From Bacillota bacterium (GTDB lineage Bacteria; Bacillota; Sulfobacillia; RBS10-35; JAJYVN01): DNA of 12,866 bases. The stretch lies in the NCBI GenBank assembly GCA_021791995.1, contig JAJYVN010000053.1, positions 1 through 12,866 of the forward strand, given 5' to 3'. Under the pieces are notes generated by a model, which was given only the letters and a program-made list of their open reading frames with translations, was not told the origin of the DNA and ran no database searches. The translations under genes were made by a program, and so were the position numbers. Below are positions 6,644 to 12,866 of the stretch, one piece after another (position 1 is the stretch's first letter; each line of letters opens with the position of its first letter).

Positions 6644-6649
6644 ACTATA
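6644..6649 (-). promoter_or_regulatory. Candidate -10 box for a leaderless transcript
   Basis: TATAGT on the minus strand is followed by 6 nt and then ATG 6637, placing the expected transcription start at the start codon. There is no good -35 at normal spacing (ACATTT at 17 nt), which lowers confidence. Confidence 0.3.
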
Positions 6650-6678
6650 GGTGACGAGGGCCGGCGAAATGTGTCAGA

Positions 6679-7455
6679 TCATGTCCGCTCCGCAGAAGAT
6701 TCCGGCTTATTCGACGTCCGCATCGAACGGAGGTTTTTGAGACTGAGTGCAACCGCTTCGATGGAGGGGCGCGCACACCGGTCCTGCTCTACGATGTACC
6801 AGCGGACGCCGACCGCTTTGCCAGCTGCGAGGATCGGGGCGAAATCCAAAACGCCCTCGCCCACTTCCGCGAAATCGCCGTCGCGCGTTATGTCCTTGAG
6901 GTGGAGTAGTGCGCAACGTTCCCCCAGTTGGCGGATGCGCTTGGCCGGATCGTCCCCGCCCTTGTGCGACCAGTAGACGTCGAGTTCCGCCTTGAGATGG
7001 GCTGTTTCACCATAGAGGATCTCCAGGATGGTGCGATCGCCGAGTCGCTGGTACTCAAAGTCGTGGTTGTGGTAGGCCAGGGTGATTCCTGCCTGGTGCA
7101 GTCGGACGGCCAGGGCATCCAGGGTGTGGGCAACCCGGCGCACTGCTTCCGCATCGTTCCGGTCCGCGGGAGGCAGTGACGGAACGGTGATGAAGGAGCA
7201 TCCAATGGTCCGGTGATAGCGGACGATGCCCTCCAGATCCTCCTGAAGAGAGGTCAGGCCGACATGGGCGCTGGCCGCTTCCAGGTGGAGTTCCTGGAGG
7301 AGATCCCGCAATTCCTCGGCCGAAAGACCGCCGGTTCCGGCCAACTCGACGGCCTGGTAGCCGATCGCCGCCACCGTACGAAGCGTTCCGCGGAAATCAG
7401 CCGCCATCTCCTTCCGCAGTGTATAGAGCTGAAGCGCAACATCCGCCGTCTCCAT
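6679..7455 (-). CDS. Sugar-phosphate isomerase/epimerase-like TIM barrel (AP endonuclease 2 fold)
   Basis: This 258-residue cytoplasmic protein belongs to the xylose-isomerase-like TIM-barrel group, which isomerises or epimerises sugars, inososes and ketoses with a divalent metal. Visible landmarks are VALQLYTLRKE at the start, ELAG at 37-40 (Glu37), SAHVG (His64), the family motif YHNHDFEYQ (His129, His131), ELDVYW (Glu158, Asp159), LLHLKD (His185) and IVEQD (Glu223). These give the usual set of metal ligands. The start ATG 7453-7455 has AAGGGG about 10 nt upstream. A longer frame upstream lacks similarity and overlaps the end of the transporter. It lies 70 nt after the MFS gene on the same strand and 41 nt before the small gene, so all three are probably co-transcribed. 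The substrate is unknown and presumably related to what the transporter moves. Confidence 0.88.
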   Translation of the reverse strand: METADVALQLYTLRKEMAADFRGTLRTVAAIGYQAVELAGTGGLSAEELRDLLQELHLEAASAHVGLTSLQEDLEGIVRYHRTIGCSFITVPSLPPADRNDAEAVRRVAHTLDALAVRLHQAGITLAYHNHDFEYQRLGDRTILEILYGETAHLKAELDVYWSHKGGDDPAKRIRQLGERCALLHLKDITRDGDFAEVGEGVLDFAPILAAGKAVGVRWYIVEQDRCARPSIEAVALSLKNLRSMRTSNKPESSAERT

Positions 7456-7525
7456 GGTGATCGTCCCCTTCCGTCTGCTCCGAACAGATACTCCGTTCCC
7501 CGGTTTGTTCCTTTCGATGGCCGTA

Positions 7526-8833
7526 TCAACCTGTGATGGCGGCTTGTTTTCGGGAAGGGGTGACCATTGCGGCTGCCCCGAGCAGGGCACCACCACCGCT
7601 GAATCGCAGTGCGGCGCTGATCCATAAGACCTTCCAGAGCGGTAGGAGCGTCAAGAGGCCCACCCCGCAGATGGGGGCAATCACGCCGACCAAACCGGTG
7701 AGTGTGTTGGCGGTTCCGATCGCCATCACACGTTCCTCCATCGGCGATACCTCCATCAGGCGCACCAGCAGAAAGAGGGTGACGCCGGCGCCGGCAAAGC
7801 CTCCGAGGGCGTTGGCCAGAACGATGCCATAAAAGCCAGGCGAAAGTGTATACGTTGCGGGTACGCCTGCCAGGAGCATGGTGGCGGCCGGCAGCGTCCA
7901 CCGGGCTCCCACACGTTCTCCGATGCGGGCCCAGAAGGGATTGCCGACGGCGACGCAGAGTCCGTTCACGGCGCTGAAGATGCCGATCCACAGGTTGGTG
8001 GCATGCGCAATGCTCACCTGGTAGCGGAGAAACAGGGGCCAGGCCATCAACCAGCCAAGGTAAAAGGGAAGGCACGCCAAAGTGTAGGCGCGGAAGGCAC
8101 GGTTCTTCCAGAGTCGCCGGACCGCCGGTCCGAGCTCGACCGGAAGGACCTGAATCGTGGGGGACCCGCGGAAGCGAAGAAAAATGGACACCTCAACCAA
8201 ACCGACCAGGGATGCGAGCAAGAAGACCCACACATAGCCCCGTAGGTGTGGGTGAGTGCCAAGCCAGATACCAGCCGACGATGCCACCAATACACCAGAG
8301 AGGCTGGCGAAGGTGCTGCGGCGCGCGAGCGCACGCGCGCGTCGGGCGCCACCAATGAGCCCCGAAATGAGGGATTGCCAGCAGAGGTTGCCCACGGCCG
8401 CGGGAATGTTCACCAGGCCGATGAGAAGAATCAGGATGATGGAGCGAATATGGCCCACTTTGTTTCCGATGCCGAGGTTCACCAGGGCGAACCCGACGAT
8501 GCCAAGCCGGGCCAAAAGGAACATCAGGGCACCTGCGCGCTTGGGGTTGGCCCTCCGCGCGAGCCACCGTGCCCCCAACAGATTGGTGAGCGTGGTGCCG
8601 AGTTGGGGCAGGGAACTCAGGAGGGCAACCTCAAAGTTGCTCCCGCCGAGGTGTATCAGATCGATTCCAAGGAACGGATTGGAGAGGTTGATGGTAGTGG
8701 CCTGGACGGCACCGTGTAGCGTGTTGACTGCGATATTGGACTTTTCATGAACGGCGACTTCCGGCGGCAGGTCCTGGGATGGCCCCGTATGCGCCGGTAG
8801 CGATCGCAGGGGCCGGAGCGAGCGCGACAGCAT
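7526..8833 (-). CDS. Major facilitator superfamily transporter
   Basis: This is an integral membrane carrier of 435 residues (446 if GTG 8866 is used), with about 10-12 hydrophobic segments. Typical stretches are LLSSLPQLGTTLTNLLGA near the first helices, ILILLIGLVNIPAAVGNL, FRAYTLACLPFYLGWLMAW at the start of the second half, and MAIGTANTLTGLVGVIAPI near the end. The positively charged loop WLARRANPKRAG follows the first helix pair, as in MFS proteins. A soluble N-terminal stretch of about 40 residues precedes the first helix. ATG 8831-8833 is preferred because GGAG lies 10 nt upstream. It heads the transcript that continues into the isomerase-like gene, so a sugar or sugar derivative is a reasonable but unproven substrate. 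Drug efflux is the main alternative. Confidence 0.88.
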   Translation of the reverse strand: MLSRSLRPLRSLPAHTGPSQDLPPEVAVHEKSNIAVNTLHGAVQATTINLSNPFLGIDLIHLGGSNFEVALLSSLPQLGTTLTNLLGARWLARRANPKRAGALMFLLARLGIVGFALVNLGIGNKVGHIRSIILILLIGLVNIPAAVGNLCWQSLISGLIGGARRARALARRSTFASLSGVLVASSAGIWLGTHPHLRGYVWVFLLASLVGLVEVSIFLRFRGSPTIQVLPVELGPAVRRLWKNRAFRAYTLACLPFYLGWLMAWPLFLRYQVSIAHATNLWIGIFSAVNGLCVAVGNPFWARIGERVGARWTLPAATMLLAGVPATYTLSPGFYGIVLANALGGFAGAGVTLFLLVRLMEVSPMEERVMAIGTANTLTGLVGVIAPICGVGLLTLLPLWKVLWISAALRFSGGGALLGAAAMVTPSRKQAAITG

Positions 8834-8890
8834 GAATGGTTGGCTCCATCCTCGCCTGTGTCCCACTGCGCAAGGCGCATTGCCCTATGC

Positions 8891-8919
8891 CATATACCAC
8901 GGTGCCGCTCAGTTGACAA
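8891..8919 (-). promoter_or_regulatory. Sigma-A-type promoter of the transporter operon
   Basis: On the minus strand TTGTCA (8919-8914), a 17-nt spacer and TATATG (8896-8891) are preceded by the extended -10 dinucleotide TG one base before the hexamer. Transcription would start near 8884, about 50 nt before the ATG. The -35 lies a few bases past the stop codon of the upstream membrane-protein gene, so the MFS unit can be expressed on its own. Confidence 0.65.
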
Positions 8920-8927
8920 GAGAGTAC

Positions 8928-9401
8928 TCACCCCCCCGTGATCGCTGCCAACGCACCGGTGATGGCGCCAGCGATGATGTACCCAACCGCGATGGCCCAG
9001 ACCATGACGCGGTCGGGTGGCGGGAGGTTGAGCGGAAGATGCGCGATGTTGATCACCATCCAAATGACGAGTCCATACACCGCACCGACCGCACCCAGGC
9101 CCCGCCAGGTAGGTACCTTGGGGCCAAGAATGGCGTTCATCAAAAGCGCGAACAGCGCCCCAAACGCCATGCCAAGCATCGCATCCCAGGTGAAGCCGGT
9201 TACGACAGCCTGCCAGAGCGATGTGGCGATCAGCGGGTGGCGAGCGAAGCCGAGAAAGCTTGTGCGGTACAGGGTCACCGGGGACCATAACGGCAGACCC
9301 CGTAACCCGCTTGTGATGACGGTGCAGATCCCCAAGGCGAGCCCTCCGACCAGTCCACTCAGGATGCAGCGCACCACGAACTCTGCCGGATCGCGATCCA
9401 T
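8928..9401 (-). CDS. Small four-helix membrane protein, unknown function
   Basis: I do not recognise the family. The 157-residue protein has about four membrane segments, at roughly 10-31, 66-92, 103-121 and 132-153. The helices are Gly/Ala-rich (GLVGGLALGICTVIT, GYIIAGAITGALAAITGG) and there are two conserved-looking loops, FARHPL and LNLPPPDRV. It has no signal peptide beyond the first helix and no enzyme motif. The short acidic start MDRDPAEF fits a cytoplasmic N-terminus. ATG 9399-9401 is chosen. GTG 9464 would extend the protein with a non-membrane leader encoded by a strong hairpin and has a poorly spaced ribosome site. Neither start has a good Shine-Dalgarno. It lies 95 nt upstream of the MFS gene on the same strand and may be partly co-transcribed with it. 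Confidence 0.7.
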   Translation of the reverse strand: MDRDPAEFVVRCILSGLVGGLALGICTVITSGLRGLPLWSPVTLYRTSFLGFARHPLIATSLWQAVVTGFTWDAMLGMAFGALFALLMNAILGPKVPTWRGLGAVGAVYGLVIWMVINIAHLPLNLPPPDRVMVWAIAVGYIIAGAITGALAAITGG

Positions 9402-9440
9402 GGTGATACGCAAACCCTTCCACCCCCAGATGCAGCCTGA

Positions 9441-9474
9441 CCCGGCGGTGGCAGGTTTATGCACCTGCTCCGGG
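9441..9474. repeat. Long stem-loop between membrane protein gene and purC
   Basis: GCAGGT-TTATGC-ACCTGC (9451-9468) is enclosed by CCCGG (9441-9445) and CCGGG (9470-9474). No T-run follows on either strand. It lies in the divergent intergenic region and could be a leader structure of purC or a protein-binding site. Confidence 0.45.
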
Positions 9475-9561
9475 TGCGCGAAAGCGGGCTATCGCTGGAG
9501 GTGGAAGGACATTGTCGGCCGAAGGGGAAAAGACGGACAAGCTTGATTCGAGGAGGGATCC

Positions 9562-10458
9562 TTGCTGGAGACCCGTGACGTACTTTTGACCTGTCCGGAC
9601 CTTGGTCTGACACGGGTGCATAAGGGTAAGGTGCGGGAGGTCTTTTCCGTACCGAACGATCGCCTGCTGCTTGTGGCCACCGACCGGCTCTCGGCGTTTG
9701 ATGTGGTATTTGATCAAGGAATTCCCGGAAAGGGGCGCGTGCTCACCGCGCTCTCCGTTCTCTGGTTCCATGCCACCCGGGGGATCATGCCTAACCACCT
9801 GATTTGTGCTGATCTTTCCGGCCTCCACCTTGCACCGGCGACCTCCGAGTTGCTTTCGGGTCGCAGCATGGTGGTGGAGCGCGCCCGGCGCATCGATGTG
9901 GAGTGCGTGATTCGCGGCTACCTTGCTGGTTCGGGGTGGCGGGAGTATCAGAAGTCACAGACCGTGTGCGGGATTCCGCTATCACCCGGCCTGCGCCTGA
10001 ATGATCGCTTGCCGGAGCCCATCTTCACCCCGGCCCTCAAGAACGATGTGGGGCATGACGAGAACGTCTCCGAAGCCGTGGTGGCCCATCACCTGGGTGC
10101 GGATGTCGCATCGCGCTTGCGGGATGCGAGCCAGGCGTTGTATGGGTTTGCAGCCGCAACCTGCAAGGCTGCGGATATCATCCTGGCGGACACGAAGTTC
10201 GAGTTCGGTTGGGTCAACGGGGAGTTAACCCTCATCGACGAACTCTTCACACCGGACTCCAGCCGGTTTTGGCCGGCGGAGCGCTACCGTGCGGGAGAGC
10301 CGATCGACTCACTGGATAAGGAGCCGTTGCGGGCCTTCGTGGCCGAGAGCGGGTGGAACATGCAGCCGCCCGCGCCGCAGTTGCCCGATGCCGTCGTTCA
10401 AGAGACCAGTGCCCGCTACGACTCGGCTCTGAAGCGCCTGCAAGCCATCCTGGGCTGA
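9562..10458 (+). CDS. purC: Phosphoribosylaminoimidazole-succinocarboxamide synthase (SAICAR synthetase)
   Basis: This enzyme joins CAIR and aspartate with ATP to make SAICAR in purine synthesis, in the cytoplasm. All family landmarks are present: HKGKVREVF (about 20-28), ATDRLSAFDVVFDQGIPGKG (39-58), MPNHL, VECVIRGYLAGSGWREY (about 113-129), EPIFTPALKNDVGHDENVS and ADTKFEFGWVNGELTLIDE. At 298 residues it is the long form (like yeast Ade1 and many actinobacterial or Bacteroidetes enzymes), not the short form of about 240 residues found in Bacillus. PIFTPALKND departs mildly from the usual PIFTPSTKAE. The start is TTG 9562 with AGGAGG 6 nt upstream; no ATG or GTG fits better. It stands alone, without other pur genes, and converges on the polymerase gene with only 4 bp between stops. 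Confidence 0.96.
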   Translation: MLETRDVLLTCPDLGLTRVHKGKVREVFSVPNDRLLLVATDRLSAFDVVFDQGIPGKGRVLTALSVLWFHATRGIMPNHLICADLSGLHLAPATSELLSGRSMVVERARRIDVECVIRGYLAGSGWREYQKSQTVCGIPLSPGLRLNDRLPEPIFTPALKNDVGHDENVSEAVVAHHLGADVASRLRDASQALYGFAAATCKAADIILADTKFEFGWVNGELTLIDELFTPDSSRFWPAERYRAGEPIDSLDKEPLRAFVAESGWNMQPPAPQLPDAVVQETSARYDSALKRLQAILG

Positions 10459-10462
10459 GGTC

Positions 10463-11587
10463 TCACAAAAGCGAGGCGGGGCGGAGATCGGCCCCGTTGG
10501 CTTCCAGTTCGCGGATGGTCTGCTCCAGGTGGGCGTCCGGGAGGAGAGGCGTCGTCGAGGATTCGAGCCTTCCGGCGGAGATGCCTAGGAGCCGAATTGG
10601 CCGGTGCACGGCCGCTTCGGACCACAGGGACAATACAGCCTTCCGCAGGTCGATGCGCGTCTGGAGAGCATAGGGGAGCGTGTGTTGGCGGCTGTGGTCG
10701 CGGAAGTCGGCCGTGCGCCAGCGCACGGCCACCTCGCGTGGACTACACCCCAGGCTCCCCAGACGACTGCCCAGTTCCCAAGAGAGCCGTACCAGGGCGC
10801 TGTGCACCTCCGCCGGTGTGGAGAGGTCTTTGGGAAACGTCTCCTCCACGCTCATGGAGCGCGCTGGCCCTGGCGGTTGCGGCCTACTGGGATCGATGCC
10901 GGATGCCAATTGGCGGAGGAGGGTGCCGCGTTGTCCGAGGCAGCGCCGAGCCGTCGTCTCAGAGAGCTCTGCAAGATCTCGACAGGTACGAACGCCATAT
11001 CGCTCGAGGGTTTTGACAGTTCCCGGGCCCACCCCGGGCAGGGCGCCCACCGGCAGAGGCGCAATGAAAGCCGGGGCTTCCTCAGCGGTAATGACGCCAA
11101 TCCCACCTGGTTTTCCTCGGTGCTCGCAGGCCATCTTGGCCAAGTGGCGGCCGGAGGCACAACCGACGCTGCAGGATAGCCCCAGTTCCTCCTGGACGGT
11201 ACGCTGAAGGGACCGAGCGAGGGCCAGCGTGTCCGGGAATGCCGAACGTTGGCCCCCAAGGTCGAGGTATACCTCATCCAGGGCCACTGGCTCCCAGATG
11301 GCGATGCCCCGCGTGACCACGGAGCGGAAGCGCTCGGACATCGTTCGGTAGTATGGGATGTCTACGGGGACCAAGATGGCGCCCTTGCAGCGCGAGAGGG
11401 CCTCGGCGGTGCTCATGCCTGAGGTGACGCCAAAGGCGCGCGCCTCATAGCTGGCGGTCGCGACTACCCCCCGCCGTTCGACCGTGCCTCCGACGATGAC
11501 GGGTCGGTGGGCCAGTTCGGGTCGGCGGAGGAGTTCGAATCCGAGAAAGGCGGCATCCAGGTCGCACAGGATCACGGGTAGGAACAC
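10463..11587 (-). CDS. Y-family (translesion) DNA polymerase, DinB/Pol IV-like
   Basis: This is a 374-residue lesion-bypass DNA polymerase. The catalytic Asp pair is in CDLDAAF (Asp9, with steric-gate Phe14; Ala13 replaces the usual Phe), and the second acidic site is VALDEVYLDL (Asp104, Glu105). SYEARAFGVTSGMSTAEA (46-63) contacts the incoming nucleotide, and SGRHLAKMACEHRGKPGG is the conserved palm Lys segment. LPVGALPGVGPGTVKTLERYG is the thumb helix-hairpin-helix, and RSMSVEETFPKDL opens the little-finger domain. The C-terminus ends in RPASLL, only loosely like a sliding-clamp motif (no leading Gln). The start GTG 11585-11587 has GGAGG 10 nt upstream. No LexA/DinR-type box was seen in the short upstream region, which is bounded by an IS3 end only about 65 nt away. 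That insertion may have replaced the native promoter. It could also be a specialised Y-family paralogue. Confidence 0.93.
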   Translation of the reverse strand: MFLPVILCDLDAAFLGFELLRRPELAHRPVIVGGTVERRGVVATASYEARAFGVTSGMSTAEALSRCKGAILVPVDIPYYRTMSERFRSVVTRGIAIWEPVALDEVYLDLGGQRSAFPDTLALARSLQRTVQEELGLSCSVGCASGRHLAKMACEHRGKPGGIGVITAEEAPAFIAPLPVGALPGVGPGTVKTLERYGVRTCRDLAELSETTARRCLGQRGTLLRQLASGIDPSRPQPPGPARSMSVEETFPKDLSTPAEVHSALVRLSWELGSRLGSLGCSPREVAVRWRTADFRDHSRQHTLPYALQTRIDLRKAVLSLWSEAAVHRPIRLLGISAGRLESSTTPLLPDAHLEQTIRELEANGADLRPASLL

Positions 11588-11651
11588 GGGCGCAAGGCCT
11601 CCTCGGGATCATGTGCTTCGCTCACTCGGTACCGTGCTCCTGCTCTTATGA

Positions 11652-11867
11652 TGGACCCAAGAAACTGGACAGGCGGGGCGGGGGTCGATAAGCAATTCTG
11701 CGTGGCATGAGGAGGTAGTATTCATCCCAGTTCAGTGCCGAGGTCGTGCTCGAAATGTTGCGCGAGGAGAAGACGCTGGCGGAGATCGCGGCGGAGCGGC
11801 ATGTGCATCCGACCATGCTGCACCGATGGCGCGCACCGGCGTTGGCGGAACTCCCGGAGATGCTGCG
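11652..11867 (+). pseudogene. IS3-family left end with broken orfA
   Basis: TGGACCCAAGAAACTGGACA (from 11652) resembles an IS3-family terminal inverted repeat. About 50 nt later an orfA begins (ATG 11707), but codon 4 is TAG (11716-11718). Beyond it the frame continues with the HTH_Tnp_1 pattern: YSSQFSAEVVLEMLREEKTL, then AEIAAERHVHPTMLHRWR and ALAELPEML, which in intact copies binds the IS ends. Homology ends at about 11867, where the next repeat array starts. The gene is therefore interrupted by a nonsense codon and truncated, and orfB is absent. Confidence 0.8.
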
Positions 11868-11986
11868 GATTCCGGCCCAATCCAGACACCGATTCCGGGC
11901 TGAAAGCGGACAGGCATTCCGGTAAGTACCGGACAGCCGTTCCGGAAAGTCCCGGACGGGGATTCCGGTAATTCGCGGACAGCAGC
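11868..11986. repeat. Five tandem 23-24 bp IS21-type end repeats
   Basis: Units start at 11868, 11891, 11915, 11939 and 11961, with the loose consensus GATTCCGGtaAnnncCGGACAG. The last unit, GATTCCGGTAATTCGCGGACA, has the form of IS21-family terminal repeats, which occur as multiple copies at element ends and bind the transposase. The array lies directly before an istA remnant. The first copy is the most degenerate and overlaps the end of IS3 orfA homology, so it probably marks the insertion boundary. Confidence 0.7.
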
Positions 11987-12078
11987 GAGATCGGCGCAGA
12001 GACACCAAGCGTGCCCGTCGAGTCGAGTCGTTTATCGAACGACAAGGGGGGATGGGCGTGACGCGACGGAGGTTGTCC

Positions 12079-12457
12079 ATGCGCAAGATCCGTGAGGTGC
12101 TCCGGCTGGGGTTGGATCAGCGGCGGAGCCTGCGAGAGATCAGCATCAGTGTGGGGATGGGCCGAACGGCGGCGGGTGAACTTCTACGCTGGGCGGAGCA
12201 GGCGGGGCCGGCCGTTTCCGGCAGAGATCGACGACGCAGAGCTGGAGAGGCGGTTGTACCTAGGGAGCCAAGGACGCCCGCGGCAGCGACCCGAGCCCGA
12301 CTGGCAACATGTTAACGCTGAGTTGTGCCGCCACAAGGGCACGACACTTGAACGGCTGTGGATGAAGTATCGGGCCGATCACTCCGATGGTTACCAGTAT
12401 TATGTGGACCATGGAGTTATGGAGAGTCGGAAGGGGATTCAACTGTTAACCAACTAG
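12079..12457 (+). pseudogene. IS21-family transposase IstA, frameshifted and truncated
   Basis: ATG 12079 has a perfect GGAGG 6 nt upstream and opens MRKIREVLRLGLDQRRSLRE, then ISISVGMGRTAAGELLRWAE, the N-terminal helix-turn-helix of IstA. An apparent one-base insertion in the run near 12205-12212 then shifts the frame. The continuation FPAEIDDAELERRLY, RQRPEPDWQHVNAEL and TTLERLWMKYRADHSDGYQY is again typical IstA. Homology stops near 12411, before the DDE catalytic domain, and a non-homologous tail ends at TAG 12457. No istB is present. The truncation point is probably the left boundary of the following IS607-type element. Confidence 0.82.
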
Positions 12458-12478
12458 ATCTACGTCTAACGACAGATG

Positions 12479-12487
12479 TGGTATACT
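12479..12487 (+). promoter_or_regulatory. Extended -10 promoter of the IS607-type recombinase
   Basis: TGgTATACT is an extended -10 box. Six bases separate it from ATG 12494, so the transcript would start at or beside the start codon (leaderless). No Shine-Dalgarno site is present. Confidence 0.5.
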
Positions 12488-12493
12488 GAATGA

Positions 12494-12866
12494 ATGAAGT
12501 TACGTACATGGGCGAAGGAACAGGGCATCCGCTACCAAGCCGCGTGGCGAATGTACCGCGACGGCAAGCTGCCTGTGCCAGTGTAGCAACTACCGACCGG
12601 CACGATCATCGTCAAGCCTCCGAAGGAGGAGCCTACCGGGGTGGCGGTTTACGCGCGCGTGTCCTCGTCGGACCAGCGTTCGGACCTCGACGGGCAGGTA
12701 GCGCGAGTGGTGGAGTTCGTGACACACAAAGGTTGGCCCGTGGTGCGCACGGTAACGGAGGTTGGATCAGGGCTCAATGGGCACCGCCCTAAGCTTATGA
12801 AGGTATTGGCGGACCCGTCGATCGCCATCGTGGCCGTCGAGCATCGGGATCGGCTCCTGCGATTTG
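12494..12866 (+). pseudogene. IS607-type serine recombinase (TnpA/OrfA) with in-frame amber codon, partial at window edge
   Basis: This is the transposase of an IS607-like element. The N-terminal DNA-binding part, MKLRTWAKEQGIRYQAAWRM with YRDGKLPVPV, ends at TAG 12584-12586, where the family normally has a sense codon (LPVPaeQLPTGT). The same frame then continues uninterrupted: QLPTGTIIV, VAVYARVSSSDQRSDLDGQV with the catalytic Ser in ARVS (codon 12659-12661), VTEVGSGLNGHRPKL, and VEHRDRLLRF at the window edge. Everything after the stop keeps family-level similarity, so the nonsense codon looks recent. An AGGAGG at 12624-12629 lies 11 nt before an in-frame GTG (12641), which could restart a product carrying only the catalytic domain. 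A tnpB partner, if present, lies outside the window. Confidence 0.85.

Noticed and set aside
7456..7596. N-terminal extension of the isomerase-like protein
   Set aside because: It overlaps the end of the MFS gene, shows no fold similarity, and the ATG at 7455 starts exactly where the TIM-barrel pattern begins.
11534..11545. GTTCGAATCC-like T-loop sequence suggesting a tRNA
   Set aside because: It lies inside the polymerase gene with no acceptor or anticodon stems around it.
11868..11986. Tandem repeats as a CRISPR array
   Set aside because: Units follow each other with no spacers and match IS21-type end repeats next to istA.

Overview
The window is GC-rich (roughly 60-65 % by eye). It reads as one stretch of a bacterial chromosome with mobile-element debris at both ends. 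A c-di-AMP (ydaO-type) riboswitch, a type 2 isopentenyl-diphosphate isomerase, strong AGGAGG ribosome sites and frequent GTG/TTG starts suggest a GC-rich Bacillota or a related Gram-positive lineage. There is no rRNA or tRNA to fix the taxonomy. The long (298-residue) PurC differs from the short Bacillus type, so the lineage stays open.

Layout. Positions 32-1010 (minus) hold a DDE transposase broken by at least two frameshifts. Positions 1011-1894 have no convincing gene, but 1337-1623 carries a cluster of hairpins with stable tetraloops and may be a structured RNA. Next come a RimI-like acetyltransferase (minus) and, divergently, the isopentenyl-diphosphate isomerase fni (plus). A c-di-AMP riboswitch (about 3895-4061) precedes a CPA2-type cation:proton antiporter fused to two universal-stress domains, which ends at a hairpin terminator. 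From 9401 down to 6320 the minus strand carries a small membrane protein and then a likely three-gene unit with its own promoter: MFS transporter, sugar-phosphate isomerase/epimerase-like TIM barrel, and a small hypothetical protein. purC (plus) and a Y-family DNA polymerase (minus) converge with only 4 bp between their stop codons. The right end is a pile of damaged insertion sequences: an IS3-family left end with orfA broken at codon 4, an array of 23-24 bp IS21-type end repeats, a frameshifted and truncated istA, and an IS607-type serine recombinase with an in-frame amber codon that runs off the window.

How the genes work together. The most coherent unit is the riboswitch plus antiporter, where a second messenger of potassium and osmotic stress meets a cation transporter with stress-protein domains. 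The sequence between aptamer and start codon offers two mutually exclusive pairings, one of which would mask the ribosome site, so a translational switch is a concrete hypothesis. The MFS/isomerase/small-protein unit looks like uptake and conversion of a sugar or polyol of unknown identity. fni, purC and the polymerase are housekeeping or repair genes without their usual operon partners.
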